Shown piece after piece: positions 9,719 to 18,989 of a DNA stretch of 64,000 nt (within the stretch, counting starts at the first letter, position 1; each line of letters starts with the position of its first letter). Source of the stretch: Paraflavitalea soli (GTDB lineage: Bacteria > Bacteroidota > Bacteroidia > Chitinophagales > Chitinophagaceae); the NCBI RefSeq assembly GCF_003555545.1, contig NZ_CP032157.1, positions 1,120,546 through 1,184,545 on the forward strand. The letters run 5' to 3'. Both the position numbers and the translations under genes were made by a program. The notes below the pieces were generated by a model that was given only the letters and a program-made list of their open reading frames with translations, was not told the origin of the DNA and searched no databases.

Positions 9719-10249
9719 ATGGAGCATATGGCCAAAAAGGTAAAAGAAACAGGGAGTTTTTCGCACAAGCGGTTTACTGAGATCGAAAAAAAGAAGATTA
9801 TAGCTCAAATTGAGAACGGGGAGCTGAGTGCTGCAGAGGCGAAGGTTAAATATAATATCCTAAGCCCCAGGACACTTAAGACATGGATTGTTCGCTTTGC
9901 GAGTGATCCTGATCTGGATATCAGGCTCCAGCAGCAATACGATCGGTCCCATCGTCGCCAGGTAGCTTTCGGGATCGCATCAGGGAAACAAACCCCGCAA
10001 GCGGCTTCCCGGGAGAATAAAGTAGGGCTTCAAACTATTAAAGTCTGGATCAAGGAGTTTAAAGCAGAGACTCAAACCACTGCTAAAAGCCCCTCCAGGC
10101 GCTTATCGAAGGAGGCCTCTACACTGCAGGATGCTGCATCCCAGCTTAAGTCCCTGCAGCTAAAAGTGATTGCCCTGGAGACAATGATCGATATAGCGGA
10201 AAAAGAATTTGATATCGACATCAGAAAAAAGTCTGGCACCAAACAGTAA
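9719..10249 (+). CDS. IS3-family transposase OrfA (helix-turn-helix)
   Basis: The 176-residue product is the DNA-binding subunit. Two helix-turn-helix units are visible: residues about 12-60 (KKKIIAQIENGELSAAEAK...TLKTWI) and 75-115 (VAFGIASGKQTPQAAS...IKVWIKEF). A leucine-rich coiled segment (LKSLQLKVIALETMIDIAEK) follows and probably dimerises it. Its length agrees with OrfA of the IS150 group. The start ATG at 9719 is 47 bp inside the left end. The A6G slippery heptamer near its 3' end would join it to OrfB by a -1 shift. Confidence 0.88.
   Translation: MEHMAKKVKETGSFSHKRFTEIEKKKIIAQIENGELSAAEAKVKYNILSPRTLKTWIVRFASDPDLDIRLQQQYDRSHRRQVAFGIASGKQTPQAASRENKVGLQTIKVWIKEFKAETQTTAKSPSRRLSKEASTLQDAASQLKSLQLKVIALETMIDIAEKEFDIDIRKKSGTKQ
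10225..10231 (+). other. A6G slippery heptamer for -1 frameshifting (orfA to orfB)
   Basis: The orfA codons here read AGA AAA AAG, giving A-AAA-AAG in the correct phase. Slipping back one base continues into GTC TGG CAC CAA and on in frame to the orfB start at 10255. This is the known IS3-family mechanism for making the OrfAB fusion transposase. Confidence 0.85.
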
Positions 10250-10254
10250 TCACC

Positions 10255-11192
10255 ATGAAAAACACTTTTACACAGATTGGCGTCGGGCCTCTCTGTGAAC
10301 TGTTTGGTAAGACCCGGCATGCCTATTATGATAAGCTCTGGCATCAACAAAGACGCTATAGCGATCATGAGATCGTAATGGAACTTCTTTTACAGCTAAA
10401 AAGGGACGCCTCAGGCTTAGGCACTCCAACTATTTATAAGCTGCTTAAACAGACATTACACGCCCATGGCATAAAAATGGGCAGGATCGCCTTGCATAAC
10501 TTCCGGCTCCAACATGGATTGGTCTGTAAGCCAAAAAGAAATTTGTACGAACAACTGACTCCTTCCATCATTACAGAAAATACCCTAATCTCATAAAAGG
10601 GATGAATGCTGATCAGTCCTGCCAGCTGTGGGTGAGCGATATTACCTATATCCGCATTAAGAATGACTTTCAGTTCTTATCGCTGATCACCGACGTTTAT
10701 TCCAGGAAGATTGTGGGCTACCATTTGCACGCTTCGCTGGCCACAGAAGGCCCATTGCAAGCTCTCCACATGGCATTGGGATCCCTGGATTGCCTGCCCG
10801 ACGGATTGATCCATCACTCAGACCGGGGTACCCAATACTGTTGTAATCAATACGTTCAGGTACTACAATCCTATAAGATCAGCATATCGATGACAGAGAA
10901 AGGGGACCCCTATGAAAATGCTGTAGCTGAAAGGATAAATGGGATACTGAAGAGCATCTTTGACCTGCAGAGAACTTTTGCAGATCAGCGAGAGGCTGCT
11001 GAGGCTATACAAAAAGCCGTTGCTTTTTACAATACAGTGAGACCTCATACCAGCGTGGAAGACCTTACCCCTGAGAAAGCTCACGCTTTAACCGGAACCC
11101 TTAAAAGACTCTGGAAACCAAAAACATACAAACGAAAACAAAACAATGAACAAGAAACAAAAAATCTCAATGGTAACTCAGCCAGTGTATAG
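10255..11192 (+). pseudogene. IS3-family transposase OrfB (DDE integrase core), broken by a 1-base frameshift
   Basis: The frame from 10255 stops at 10596. The -1 frame continues the same protein through FVRTT...YRKYPNLIKGM, a usual IS3 OrfB stretch, and runs on as the 196-residue frame 10602-11192. The break falls in the A5 run at 10533-10537 (CCAAAAAGAAA); one extra A would restore a single protein of about 312 residues. The catalytic triad is present downstream: WVSDITYI, IHHSDRGTQYC and DPYENAVAERINGI. So this is a recent one-base loss or a sequencing error at a homopolymer. A second slip at the A5G site is possible but weaker than the A6G heptamer upstream. Confidence 0.85.
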
Positions 11193-11305
11193 TCAGATTA
11201 GCAAGAAATCACCTAACATTGTATAACTACTTTAGATAAGGCTATTTTCTGTATAGTCAATTTAGATAACCCGAAATACCTGTATAGTTATATTAGTAAG
11301 GCACA
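11186..11305. repeat. four stacked copies of the IS right-end motif (TGTATAG..)
   Basis: TGTATA-starting motifs begin at 11186, 11220, 11250 and 11281, about 31 bp apart. The outermost copy is the right inverted repeat; the inner ones match it at 15-17 of 25 positions. The left end has a single inverted copy (9672-9696). The first copy overlaps the orfB stop codon. They may be repeated transposase-binding sites. Confidence 0.65.
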
Positions 11306-11342
11306 GGGGTGGTTGTCTTTACATTAACAGGGATTTGGTCTG

Positions 11343-11393
11343 TACCATGTTATTACCATGTTCGGTCCTTCTTCGGTCCTGCTTCGGTCCATC
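11343..11393. repeat. 11-bp-period degenerate tandem array, TACC/GTCC core (array B)
   Basis: Units start at 11343, 11354, 11365, 11376 and 11387: two with TACCATGTT, then three with GTCC...TTCG, all 11 bp apart. A further pair, AAGCGAA at 11439 and 11450, also shows an 11-bp step. The array lies upstream of the gene at 11564. Confidence 0.75.
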
Positions 11394-11563
11394 ACAGCAA
11401 ACCAAACCCTTAGTAAATGCGCATTAACCCCTAACATGAAGCGAATGAGAAGCGAACATGGGCCGGCCAAGAGACTGCCAATTACCTCACTTTGACCAAA
11501 TTGTGGGCCGCGAACAACTATTACATATTATTTTTTCGTAATTTCAGGAAGAGGTCCTACTGC

Positions 11564-12184
11564 ATGAAAAAACGCTATCAACATATTGAACTTCCTCCTC
11601 ACCTGGAAGCTTTCAGGAAAAACTACCTGGCAGCTACCGAGGTAGAAGCCACTTTGTGCGGTATCATTACCTGTTACAAGATGTATGGCGCTTATTTTAT
11701 CCGCACCAAAAGTTCCCTCACCGGCAAAAGGGTTAAGCGCGACAAACGCTTCCGTCGTACTATGTACAACGCAGGCATACTGGCGCTGGCATCGGAATGG
11801 ATAACGCCGGTATACAATAGCTTAACGGAAGATTGGCGCTGCCAGGACCTGTATCGCAAACTGGTTGGGTTGGGAGTAAAGCTATTGCACCAGGGCGCCA
11901 CCGGGGAAACAGTGCAGCAAGCCGCCTGGGATGAATTGACGCAGCTAGGCTATAGAACTGAATGGCCGGAATGGGACCTGCCACCTGAATTGCTGAAATG
12001 GGTGGAAGAAGAAGGTGATAGGCATAAAAAGCTGGTGCAGGCCTGGGTAGTAAATGAAAAAGGCAAGCTGGTTTTTGAGCGGTTAACTTCTAATGCACAT
12101 CCTCTTTCAACTGATACTATTGATTCGATTGCATCCGGCGTTACCTGTCTGCAGGAGGAGGTGGCGATGCCACCCCCGGTGTGA
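11564..12184 (+). CDS. conserved-looking protein of unknown function, 206 residues
   Basis: The frame is open upstream, but the ATG at 11564 (MKKRYQHIELPP) is preferred. There is no signal peptide or membrane segment. A basic central stretch (LTGKRVKRDKRFRRTMYNAG) is followed by a helical region and an acidic Trp-rich part (WPEWDLPPELLKWVEEEGD). I do not recognise a domain. The gene stands alone, preceded by the 11-bp arrays (separated only by the IS insertion) and 40 bp before the convergent S15 peptidase gene. A nucleic-acid-binding role would fit the basic stretch but is speculation. Confidence 0.65.
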   Translation: MKKRYQHIELPPHLEAFRKNYLAATEVEATLCGIITCYKMYGAYFIRTKSSLTGKRVKRDKRFRRTMYNAGILALASEWITPVYNSLTEDWRCQDLYRKLVGLGVKLLHQGATGETVQQAAWDELTQLGYRTEWPEWDLPPELLKWVEEEGDRHKKLVQAWVVNEKGKLVFERLTSNAHPLSTDTIDSIASGVTCLQEEVAMPPPV

Positions 12185-12224
12185 ATTGGCGGCCGTTCTT
12201 AATTGTTAAAATATTGCATCCGCA

Positions 12225-14609
12225 TCATTCCTCCGCATACGGCAATACTATCCTGCTCGGGTATTTTGCACTGCTATGGATCGTAGCTTTGATGAGCCGC
12301 GGTCCAGTGGCCGTTTCCTGGCTCACCACACCACCAAATCCATAGTTCTTCTCCAACGCAGGAGAATTGACGCTTTCAAAGACAAAGCGCAGCTTATTCC
12401 CCTTCTTTACCTGCCTGATATACAGGAATACATCTTCAAAATTATGCAGCGCCACTTCGCCGGGTTTCATCAGTACGGGCTTATCACCGCTTTTGCGGTA
12501 GCGGCTACGCAATTGGGCAGTGGAGAGGGTATGATTCTTACCGGCAGGATCAACCTCATAGGCCGTAAACTGGAAATCGGCATCGGGCACATTTAAAGAC
12601 AAATACAGTTGTGCGGTAAGTTTGCCTGTCAGTATGATATCTTTCTCCAGTGGCTTGCTTTCAAATACCATATTGTAAGGAGAGGACAGGTACAAAGAAT
12701 CATCAAAAGGTATGGGCCTGGCAAACAGGAACGCTGAATCTATTACCTGGGCAATGTCGTGGGTATAGGTGAGGTCTTGTGCCTTTACCGGCTTTTGTTT
12801 ATCCAATAGGTACACCGTTTTGCGTTTGGGATTGGGTACCAGTTGTGGCGACAGGTAAAGACTGAGGGTGTCTTTCGTTAGTTTTTGTAAGCTGCTGGTT
12901 GACTTCCACTGGCCGGTGCCGGTAACAAAATAGTTTACCTTGTCCTGCAGAAAAGCAGGTCTTGGTTTTCCCTTCAGTATCCAGTCGTACCACCAGATCA
13001 CATATTTGTAGATGGGTATCTGTGCTTCCCGCTCAATGTCTATCCCCTGCTGTACAGGGCCGGGTTGCCATTGAGAACCTCCATGATCATAAGGACCTAT
13101 CAGCAGGTAATGCTGCGATTGGGCCTTGGCGCTGGCATACCGGTGATGCTGGTTGTAATAATAAAATGCTCCCAATTGATCGGCATCATAATAGCCGGTG
13201 ATGGTTAGTATCGGCAGGTCCAGGGTAGCATAATCTTCCTTGTTGGGTAAAATGGATGTCCAGTACTTGTCAAGATCAGGATGGCTCACCCATTTTTGAA
13301 AGAAGGGATTGGGAAGCCCGGCTATGGAATCCAGTTTGGCAAAGGGCAGCCGGTTCTTGTACATCGTATAATTTACTTTGTTCCAGAACTGGTAATCATT
13401 GAACCGTGCCTGGTTCAGGTCCTTGCCGCTTACATACACTGCCCATTGCAGGATATAAGAATAGAATTGATTCGCCAGCCGCGGAAAGTCGATCCCAAAT
13501 CCTACTGCCACCATCGGGTTGATGGCTTTCAATGCAGGGTGACGGTATTGTTTGCGGATTGCCTGCCATTGCGCAAAACCCAGGTAAGAACCGCCCGAAG
13601 TGACCACCTGTCCATTACACCAGGGTTGCTTGCTTACCCAATCTATAATATCATAGTAATCCCTCGCATCGTCTTCATACGGGAAAAAAGTTCCTTCACT
13701 TTTACGGCGGCCACGGCTATCCACATACACATAGGCATAGCCATTCGTCGCAAATACATTACCCCTGGTGGCTTCGGTGCCGCTGGGGTAGGGACTTAAA
13801 GAAACCACCGCAGGCACTTTCTCAGTGCTCACGGCATTGCGGTATACAAATGCACTGAGCCTGATATTGTCCCGCATGGGGATCATCACCGAAGCCTCTT
13901 CCACCCGGGCCGGTGACAATTGGTACAACAAGGCCTCCAACTGTGGCTGATAATGTTGACGGATATCGTACCGGAAATAATATTCCAGCAAGCTATAAGC
14001 GCTGCTAAAAGGCAGCTTGCCCTGGGAAAGCTGGATGGCCTGCCTGGTAATATTGTTGAGTTCTGTATGGTTTACCTGTATCGATACAGTGGTATAACTG
14101 CCTTTTTGGGCATTCACAATATCCCCGCGGAAAGAAGTGTCGATGCCATTGATAACCCCTTTGAACTCCTCCTGGAAGATGGTGGCAAAGGCAGCGCTTT
14201 GATCGTCTGCATGGCGAAGGCAGGCCCTGCCATAGGCTTCATGAATAAGTGCAAATGGAACACGGTAGGCAGGTGATGGTTGCAAGGCCCTGCACCGCTG
14301 GATGGTTTCCAGGGCAAGCGTGTTTTTTTGCAATAAAAGCGCTGGTACTACCTGTAGGGATATAACGTCATATAGCTCGGTAGAGTCGATCGTATACTGA
14401 GTGGTGGCTGCCGTAAGATAGGCATCCAGGGCTGTCGCTATTTTAATAGCCTCTGTGCGTAGTGCCTGTTCGTTTTGGTAATTGAACGTATCCGGCAGGG
14501 TGTAACTGTACTTTTCAAAATAATCGCGGGGCAGTGCAGGTTTTACCTGGGTATAGGAGCTTACAGGTAGCAGTAACAGGATTACAAATAATGCAGGTAG
14601 CCATCTCAT
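12225..14609 (-). CDS. S15-family X-Pro dipeptidyl-peptidase/CocE-NonD hydrolase
   Basis: The 794-residue protein has a signal peptide (MRWLPALFVILLLLPVSSYTQ) and an N-terminal helical region to about residue 250. An alpha/beta hydrolase core follows, starting with VMIPMRDNIRLSAFVYR. The nucleophile is Ser341 in GGSYLGFAQW. The acid is probably the Asp in ITGYYDADQLGAF and the base the His in LIGPYDHGG. A C-terminal jelly-roll domain of the X-Pro peptidase type follows (ADFQFTAYEVDPAGK). It probably cleaves dipeptides or acyl/ester bonds in the periplasm. The length is longer than typical CocE enzymes because of the extra N-terminal region. No operon partner is seen. Confidence 0.88.
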   Translation of the reverse strand: MRWLPALFVILLLLPVSSYTQVKPALPRDYFEKYSYTLPDTFNYQNEQALRTEAIKIATALDAYLTAATTQYTIDSTELYDVISLQVVPALLLQKNTLALETIQRCRALQPSPAYRVPFALIHEAYGRACLRHADDQSAAFATIFQEEFKGVINGIDTSFRGDIVNAQKGSYTTVSIQVNHTELNNITRQAIQLSQGKLPFSSAYSLLEYYFRYDIRQHYQPQLEALLYQLSPARVEEASVMIPMRDNIRLSAFVYRNAVSTEKVPAVVSLSPYPSGTEATRGNVFATNGYAYVYVDSRGRRKSEGTFFPYEDDARDYYDIIDWVSKQPWCNGQVVTSGGSYLGFAQWQAIRKQYRHPALKAINPMVAVGFGIDFPRLANQFYSYILQWAVYVSGKDLNQARFNDYQFWNKVNYTMYKNRLPFAKLDSIAGLPNPFFQKWVSHPDLDKYWTSILPNKEDYATLDLPILTITGYYDADQLGAFYYYNQHHRYASAKAQSQHYLLIGPYDHGGSQWQPGPVQQGIDIEREAQIPIYKYVIWWYDWILKGKPRPAFLQDKVNYFVTGTGQWKSTSSLQKLTKDTLSLYLSPQLVPNPKRKTVYLLDKQKPVKAQDLTYTHDIAQVIDSAFLFARPIPFDDSLYLSSPYNMVFESKPLEKDIILTGKLTAQLYLSLNVPDADFQFTAYEVDPAGKNHTLSTAQLRSRYRKSGDKPVLMKPGEVALHNFEDVFLYIRQVKKGNKLRFVFESVNSPALEKNYGFGGVVSQETATGPRLIKATIHSSAKYPSRIVLPYAEE

Positions 14610-14728
14610 AGGTAATAGGTAATTGGTGTGGCCTTAAATGTAATGGTTTTTAGGCAAGTAATACTAAAGTGGCAATAAAAAGCTGGCAGTTGAATGCCCA
14701 GGGACTTGTCTCGTTCCACTATCCAGGA

Positions 14729-17587
14729 TTAATGATCAGTTCTTTTGCTTCCAAATTTTCTTGGATAATAGGTAATTGTTGCCATAAAATATTGATGCTG
14801 AAGATTAACATTCTGATGAGTGAGAAAAAAACTGTTCCCAAAATTAACAATCCCCTTATTTTGATTTAAAATATCCAAAGCAGACAGCTTAAGCTCGATA
14901 TCATTTGACTTCAGGAATCGATAGGATACCGAGGCATTCCAGATAATGTATTTATTTACCAGGCCATCTGAAAGGCCAAAGTAGTTATAATTAACGTTTG
15001 AATTCAAGGAGGCCTTTTTAAACATATTCAACCCGGCACCTATTTTTGTCAATAGCTCCTTGTTTTTAAAATTACCGCTTAAAAAACCATGTTGCCGGGA
15101 ATGATAATATGAAACACTTTGGGCGATGTTGAGTGCAAAAATATCTTTATAGGTATAGTACAGTGACAATGAGTCAGATTGAATAGTTATTGTAGAAATA
15201 TTGATGGCTGCATTGTTAGCGTTTTGATAGCCTAAGTAGGAAGGTCTCCTGGATCTTTCAAGGAATGCGGCAATGCTCAACTGGAATTGGTGATTCCCCA
15301 ACAAAAATGCCTTGTTTAACTGGGCGTTTATTTTAATGTATCTATAGTCGTTATAGTTGACCGTATGGAATATATAGCGCCCTGACTGATCAATTACTAT
15401 ACTATCGGTAAGGTAGTTTTTGGTGACCCCGCCAGTAATAGCTAGCCCATAGTTAAAGCTGTTTTTAGTTCTATAGCCATCATGACCGAAACGAATGGAT
15501 GATACATAGTTTGTTTGAGGGCTTAACAATGCGTTGCCCAGGCGGATCTGGTATACCTGTGAACTGTCAACCAAAGCGACTCTTTGTTCTGGTGACGGGT
15601 AACTTCGTGTTACATCAAAGTTGAGATTGTACCGGTTTAAATATTCGCCATATTGATAATTGCTATATCCAAGATTGAATGAGGGAATAAAAGAAAAATA
15701 GCTGTTATTAAAGTATTGGAACGAATGCGCAGAAGAGAATCTTTCATTATACAACTGAACTCTTGCATCAAGATACACGCTCATGTCTTTTTGATAACGG
15801 TTTGCCAGCATATTTGTAAAGACCCGGCCAATTTTAAGCCCTGCTTTTTCATTTAAAGCTTTGTAATGGCTGGTATTGCTGAGGTAAGAATTCCTGATAA
15901 ACTCCCCACTCGTTTTATCGCCATCGCTCACAATATTTGTCTGGTTTTCAATATTCCATTTTAAGTTGTTCTCAAATAATATGTTGAACCTTGACAAGAT
16001 CCTTGACTCCCCGAACAACCATGTCGCAAAATCCCCAAGCCGTAGGTCTACCTCCTGTCTTAGGATAGATGTTTTATTGGCATACTTTCTATTATAATAT
16101 AAATTGCCTCCTGCTACAGCAAGATCGGTGAAATCCACTTTATATAGCCGGTCGGTATTTGTTTTGTCAAAAGAACAGGAGTAGAGTACGCTCCAGTTAA
16201 GCAGTTTGCGAATACTTGTATTTTTAAACCCATGATGGTCATAAGCTCCGATAAAAGATAGCCCATGTTCAAGCGTATTATTATCGTCAATTTGACTGGA
16301 TGTGTTTAATAATTGTTGTGATGTGAAACTCTCTGAAGAAATGCTGTTTTTAGTATCGAGAGATTTATGCCTGTACAACGCTTTCAAGGTAAAAGAATCC
16401 GTATCGTTTTTTTTGTTGTAACCAACAGATGTATTGAATTGTACAACGTCCAACTGAGTGGAGTCCGAGGAGTTTTGCAGTAATGAACTGTCTTTTCCTA
16501 TAAAGCTGATGGTCTGCGATTGCTTTATTGTGTTGTTCTGGGTTTTGTTGACAAATGAATTTGATGCGATCCGGTTTTGCTGAAACTGATTATAGGCAGG
16601 TATAAGATCATGCGTAAAGAGGTATCCGCCTGAAACTTGCTTATTAATGCCCCGCATGTTAAAGTCCGGTTGATACGCTACATGAGCACCTGTGCCTTTA
16701 AAAGTTCCGCTTCTCAACAAAGTATTTATGTCATTGCCTAATTTGTTCACATTATTTGCCTGCCCAACTATCGCAATCTGGTCTCTGGGCGTAAAAACGC
16801 TGTTGTTAATAGCTGTTTCATATTTCTTGTCTGTACCTGCTCCGGCAGATACTGAACCGAAATACGCGGCCCGGTAATCTTTTTTTAGTTTCAAATTGAT
16901 GGCAGTGATCGAATCGTATGGATTGAGGGGGTCGATATATTCCTGGTAAACCTGTACTTTACTGATAGCAGTTGTAGGAATATTTTGAGTTGCCACTTTT
17001 GTGTCGCCGCCAAAAAAAGGTTTCCCATCCACCAATAATTTGTTTATGGGCCTTCCATTAACGGTAATAGTTCCGTCGCCCCATATTATTATTCCAGGAA
17101 GTTTTTTCAACAGGTCTTCCGCCACAGCATTTTTGTCCAGGTGAAAAGCGGATGCACTAAATTCAAGCGTGTCTCCATTCATTCTGACCGGAGGGGCTGT
17201 CACGGTAACCTCATCCAGCAATTTATCGGTTTTTGAAACAATAATTACCCCGATATCCAGGATCTGTTGTTCATGAGAAATGCTGATGATACGGGTAAAT
17301 GTTTCATACCCGATAAACGAAATTTTAACAAGGAAGGGTTGCTTCAATTCCAGGCCGGCAATACGAAATTCACCAATTGAATTGGTCAATGTATAGGCGA
17401 CCAAAGCCTTATTATCCACCCTGTAAACAGCAACCGTAGCGGCCTGTAAATAATAATTTAGTACAGAATCCTTCACTGAACCACGGATAGTGCCAGTTGC
17501 CACAGAGTCTTTGCTTTGTGACAATACTACCGTATTGATAAATAGCAATAATATGGAAAATGCTGATAACCTGAATTTGTATTTCAC
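14729..17587 (-). CDS. TonB-dependent-receptor-like outer-membrane beta-barrel protein
   Basis: This 952-residue protein has a signal peptide (MKYKFRLSAFSILLLFINTVVLSQ), then a carboxypeptidase-regulatory-like beta-sandwich (GTIRGSVKDSVLNYYLQAAT) at about 30-120. A plug-like region follows (LDEVTVTAPPVRMNGDTLEF...DLLKKLPGI...TVNGRPINKLLVDGKPFFGG), and then a long barrel rich in aromatic strands. This fits the 'outer membrane beta-barrel protein' family rather than SusC. Its start overlaps the stop of the upstream propeller gene by 4 bp, so both are translated together. It is likely to transport or display something linked to the peptide locus next door; the substrate is unknown. Confidence 0.85.
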   Translation of the reverse strand: MKYKFRLSAFSILLLFINTVVLSQSKDSVATGTIRGSVKDSVLNYYLQAATVAVYRVDNKALVAYTLTNSIGEFRIAGLELKQPFLVKISFIGYETFTRIISISHEQQILDIGVIIVSKTDKLLDEVTVTAPPVRMNGDTLEFSASAFHLDKNAVAEDLLKKLPGIIIWGDGTITVNGRPINKLLVDGKPFFGGDTKVATQNIPTTAISKVQVYQEYIDPLNPYDSITAINLKLKKDYRAAYFGSVSAGAGTDKKYETAINNSVFTPRDQIAIVGQANNVNKLGNDINTLLRSGTFKGTGAHVAYQPDFNMRGINKQVSGGYLFTHDLIPAYNQFQQNRIASNSFVNKTQNNTIKQSQTISFIGKDSSLLQNSSDSTQLDVVQFNTSVGYNKKNDTDSFTLKALYRHKSLDTKNSISSESFTSQQLLNTSSQIDDNNTLEHGLSFIGAYDHHGFKNTSIRKLLNWSVLYSCSFDKTNTDRLYKVDFTDLAVAGGNLYYNRKYANKTSILRQEVDLRLGDFATWLFGESRILSRFNILFENNLKWNIENQTNIVSDGDKTSGEFIRNSYLSNTSHYKALNEKAGLKIGRVFTNMLANRYQKDMSVYLDARVQLYNERFSSAHSFQYFNNSYFSFIPSFNLGYSNYQYGEYLNRYNLNFDVTRSYPSPEQRVALVDSSQVYQIRLGNALLSPQTNYVSSIRFGHDGYRTKNSFNYGLAITGGVTKNYLTDSIVIDQSGRYIFHTVNYNDYRYIKINAQLNKAFLLGNHQFQLSIAAFLERSRRPSYLGYQNANNAAINISTITIQSDSLSLYYTYKDIFALNIAQSVSYYHSRQHGFLSGNFKNKELLTKIGAGLNMFKKASLNSNVNYNYFGLSDGLVNKYIIWNASVSYRFLKSNDIELKLSALDILNQNKGIVNFGNSFFLTHQNVNLQHQYFMATITYYPRKFGSKRTDH

Positions 17588-18774
17588 AGATGCTGTTTAG
17601 GCGCCAATTCAACAATTACCGGGTTATCATCCTTACTCCCGGTTGCTATATAGTTTTGTATCGATGCAGGATATTGAACTGGTTTATTAGTTTGGCTTTT
17701 AGCTCCAAAAATTCTGAATGACGGCGTGGATGTATATATTTTGTTGTTGTAGGTGGTGCCAATTGGCTCAAATACACTTGATAATATTGGGAAATAACAG
17801 GACGCGCTGTCCCCGCTTACTTTTGACAAAGAGATTAGGCTCCCGGATGTAAGGTTATATAAATAATGGAGGTCGGCGCCCGTACGTAATTCTCCGTTCA
17901 TGGCTGTAAACAATAGATAATCATTTATATGGTAAACAGCACTAATGCCATGTTTTTTTAGTTTGTTATCCTGGGTAAGGTATACATATTTGGCCCGCTC
18001 ACCTTTAAAGACCGGATCAGTAGAAAAATTAGAAGGGAGTGAATACTGTGCAGGAAAAACGAAATTGTAAGTGCGTAAAATGCCGGTATCATTTAGCTGG
18101 TATACTTTGTAATTGAAGGGGAGGGAAAACATACAGGAGCCGGGCTCTCCTGAAAAATTGAACGGATTGTATTCAATATTATATTCCTCGGTTTCCACAT
18201 CAGGATCATAGCGATTGAAATATAGTAAAGGACTTGTATCCTGTTTTGAATAAATCAGGTCGTAAGGGTGGTTTTTTTTATTTTCGGATGAGCGGCGAAG
18301 ATTATGGATCAGGGTATTGTTGCCCAACGAGTACAGGCTTCTGATCTTTTCAGGTCTCGGGATCTTTTTTATGAACCTGCCGTCAAAATCATACACTAAA
18401 AGACCATTCGCATAGTTATTGGTAACTATTATTGTCTGGGCAGCTCGGTCAATTGAAAAATAATTAAAGTATTTATCTGAGCCATCTGATTTTATCCGGG
18501 TATGGAACCTGCCATCCCGGTTAAAAAGTATAATAGAGCGGCTTTGTATATCGAGGATGATGAAAAAGGAGTCTGTAACTTCTAATTGATTAATAGTTCC
18601 AAAAAGGCTTTGTTGGTTCGTTTCAAGCGGAATGAAACGAATAGCATCGAATATTTGTGAGGCAGTACCCCCACGTGCATTATCGGGATCTATACGTACG
18701 GTTATATTTGTTTGAGCACATACGCTAATGGTCAGGAACATTCCAACAATGGCAGGGGTTAAGAATTTTCGCAT
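17584..18774 (-). CDS. 6-bladed beta-propeller exported protein
   Basis: The 396-residue product has a signal peptide (MRKFLTPAIVGMFLTISVCAQ) and no lipobox. Repeated blade-like strands are visible, such as FIILDIQSRSIILFNRDGRF and LLVYDFDGRFIKKI, in the style of the Bacteroidota 6-bladed propeller family that accompanies small exported peptides. It overlaps the barrel gene by 4 bp and is divergent from the peptide gene at 18990. The region 18775-18989 between them holds the promoters. A role in binding the peptide or a surface ligand is inferred from context. Confidence 0.8.
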   Translation of the reverse strand: MRKFLTPAIVGMFLTISVCAQTNITVRIDPDNARGGTASQIFDAIRFIPLETNQQSLFGTINQLEVTDSFFIILDIQSRSIILFNRDGRFHTRIKSDGSDKYFNYFSIDRAAQTIIVTNNYANGLLVYDFDGRFIKKIPRPEKIRSLYSLGNNTLIHNLRRSSENKKNHPYDLIYSKQDTSPLLYFNRYDPDVETEEYNIEYNPFNFSGEPGSCMFSLPFNYKVYQLNDTGILRTYNFVFPAQYSLPSNFSTDPVFKGERAKYVYLTQDNKLKKHGISAVYHINDYLLFTAMNGELRTGADLHYLYNLTSGSLISLSKVSGDSASCYFPILSSVFEPIGTTYNNKIYTSTPSFRIFGAKSQTNKPVQYPASIQNYIATGSKDDNPVIVELAPKQHL

Positions 18775-18939
18775 AAGATAAGTTGTGGATACATGAAGAA
18801 AAGGTAATTAAATGCTTCACTATCAAGGGCTGTCTTTAAATACGCAGATTAATGATGCAATCGGGATAAATACGTTGATATACGTCATATAATATGCGCT
18901 TTTGCAGGAAAATCAGGGTTCTATTTTTTTTGTTCAAGA

Positions 18940-18947
18940 TAAGTTTG
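18940..18947 (+). promoter_or_regulatory. candidate -7 element TAAGTTTG before the peptide gene
   Basis: It matches the Bacteroidota primary-sigma -7 consensus TAnnTTTG exactly. It lies 43 bp before the ATG of the peptide gene. No clear -33 TTTG was found at the usual spacing. Confidence 0.4.
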
Positions 18948-18989
18948 TTAAATTTAATAAACTTCGTTTAACCATCAAAATTTTAACAC

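Larger units (their letters stand above)
9672..11305 (+). mobile_element. IS3-family insertion sequence, IS150-like layout, 1634 bp
   Basis: The left end 9672-9696 (starts TGTCTTTTACC) and the right end 11281-11305 (ends GTAAGGCACA) are imperfect inverted repeats, 19 of 25 positions equal without gaps, with TG at the outer left and CA at the outer right. GGG lies immediately outside both ends (9669-9671 and 11306-11308), a likely 3-bp target duplication. Inside are orfA with a -1 slippery site and orfB with the DDE residues. Removing the element joins repeat arrays A and B into one intergenic region before the gene at 11564. The ends were inferred by eye. The orfB frameshift makes autonomous transposition doubtful. 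Confidence 0.8.

Noticed and set aside
10602-11192. Second half of orfB as an independent gene
   Set aside because: The -1 frame upstream of its ATG encodes the expected IS3 motif, so it is the continuation of a frameshifted orfB.
9500-11393. 11-bp arrays as CRISPR repeats
   Set aside because: The period is far too short for repeat plus spacer, the units are degenerate, and no cas gene is present in the window.
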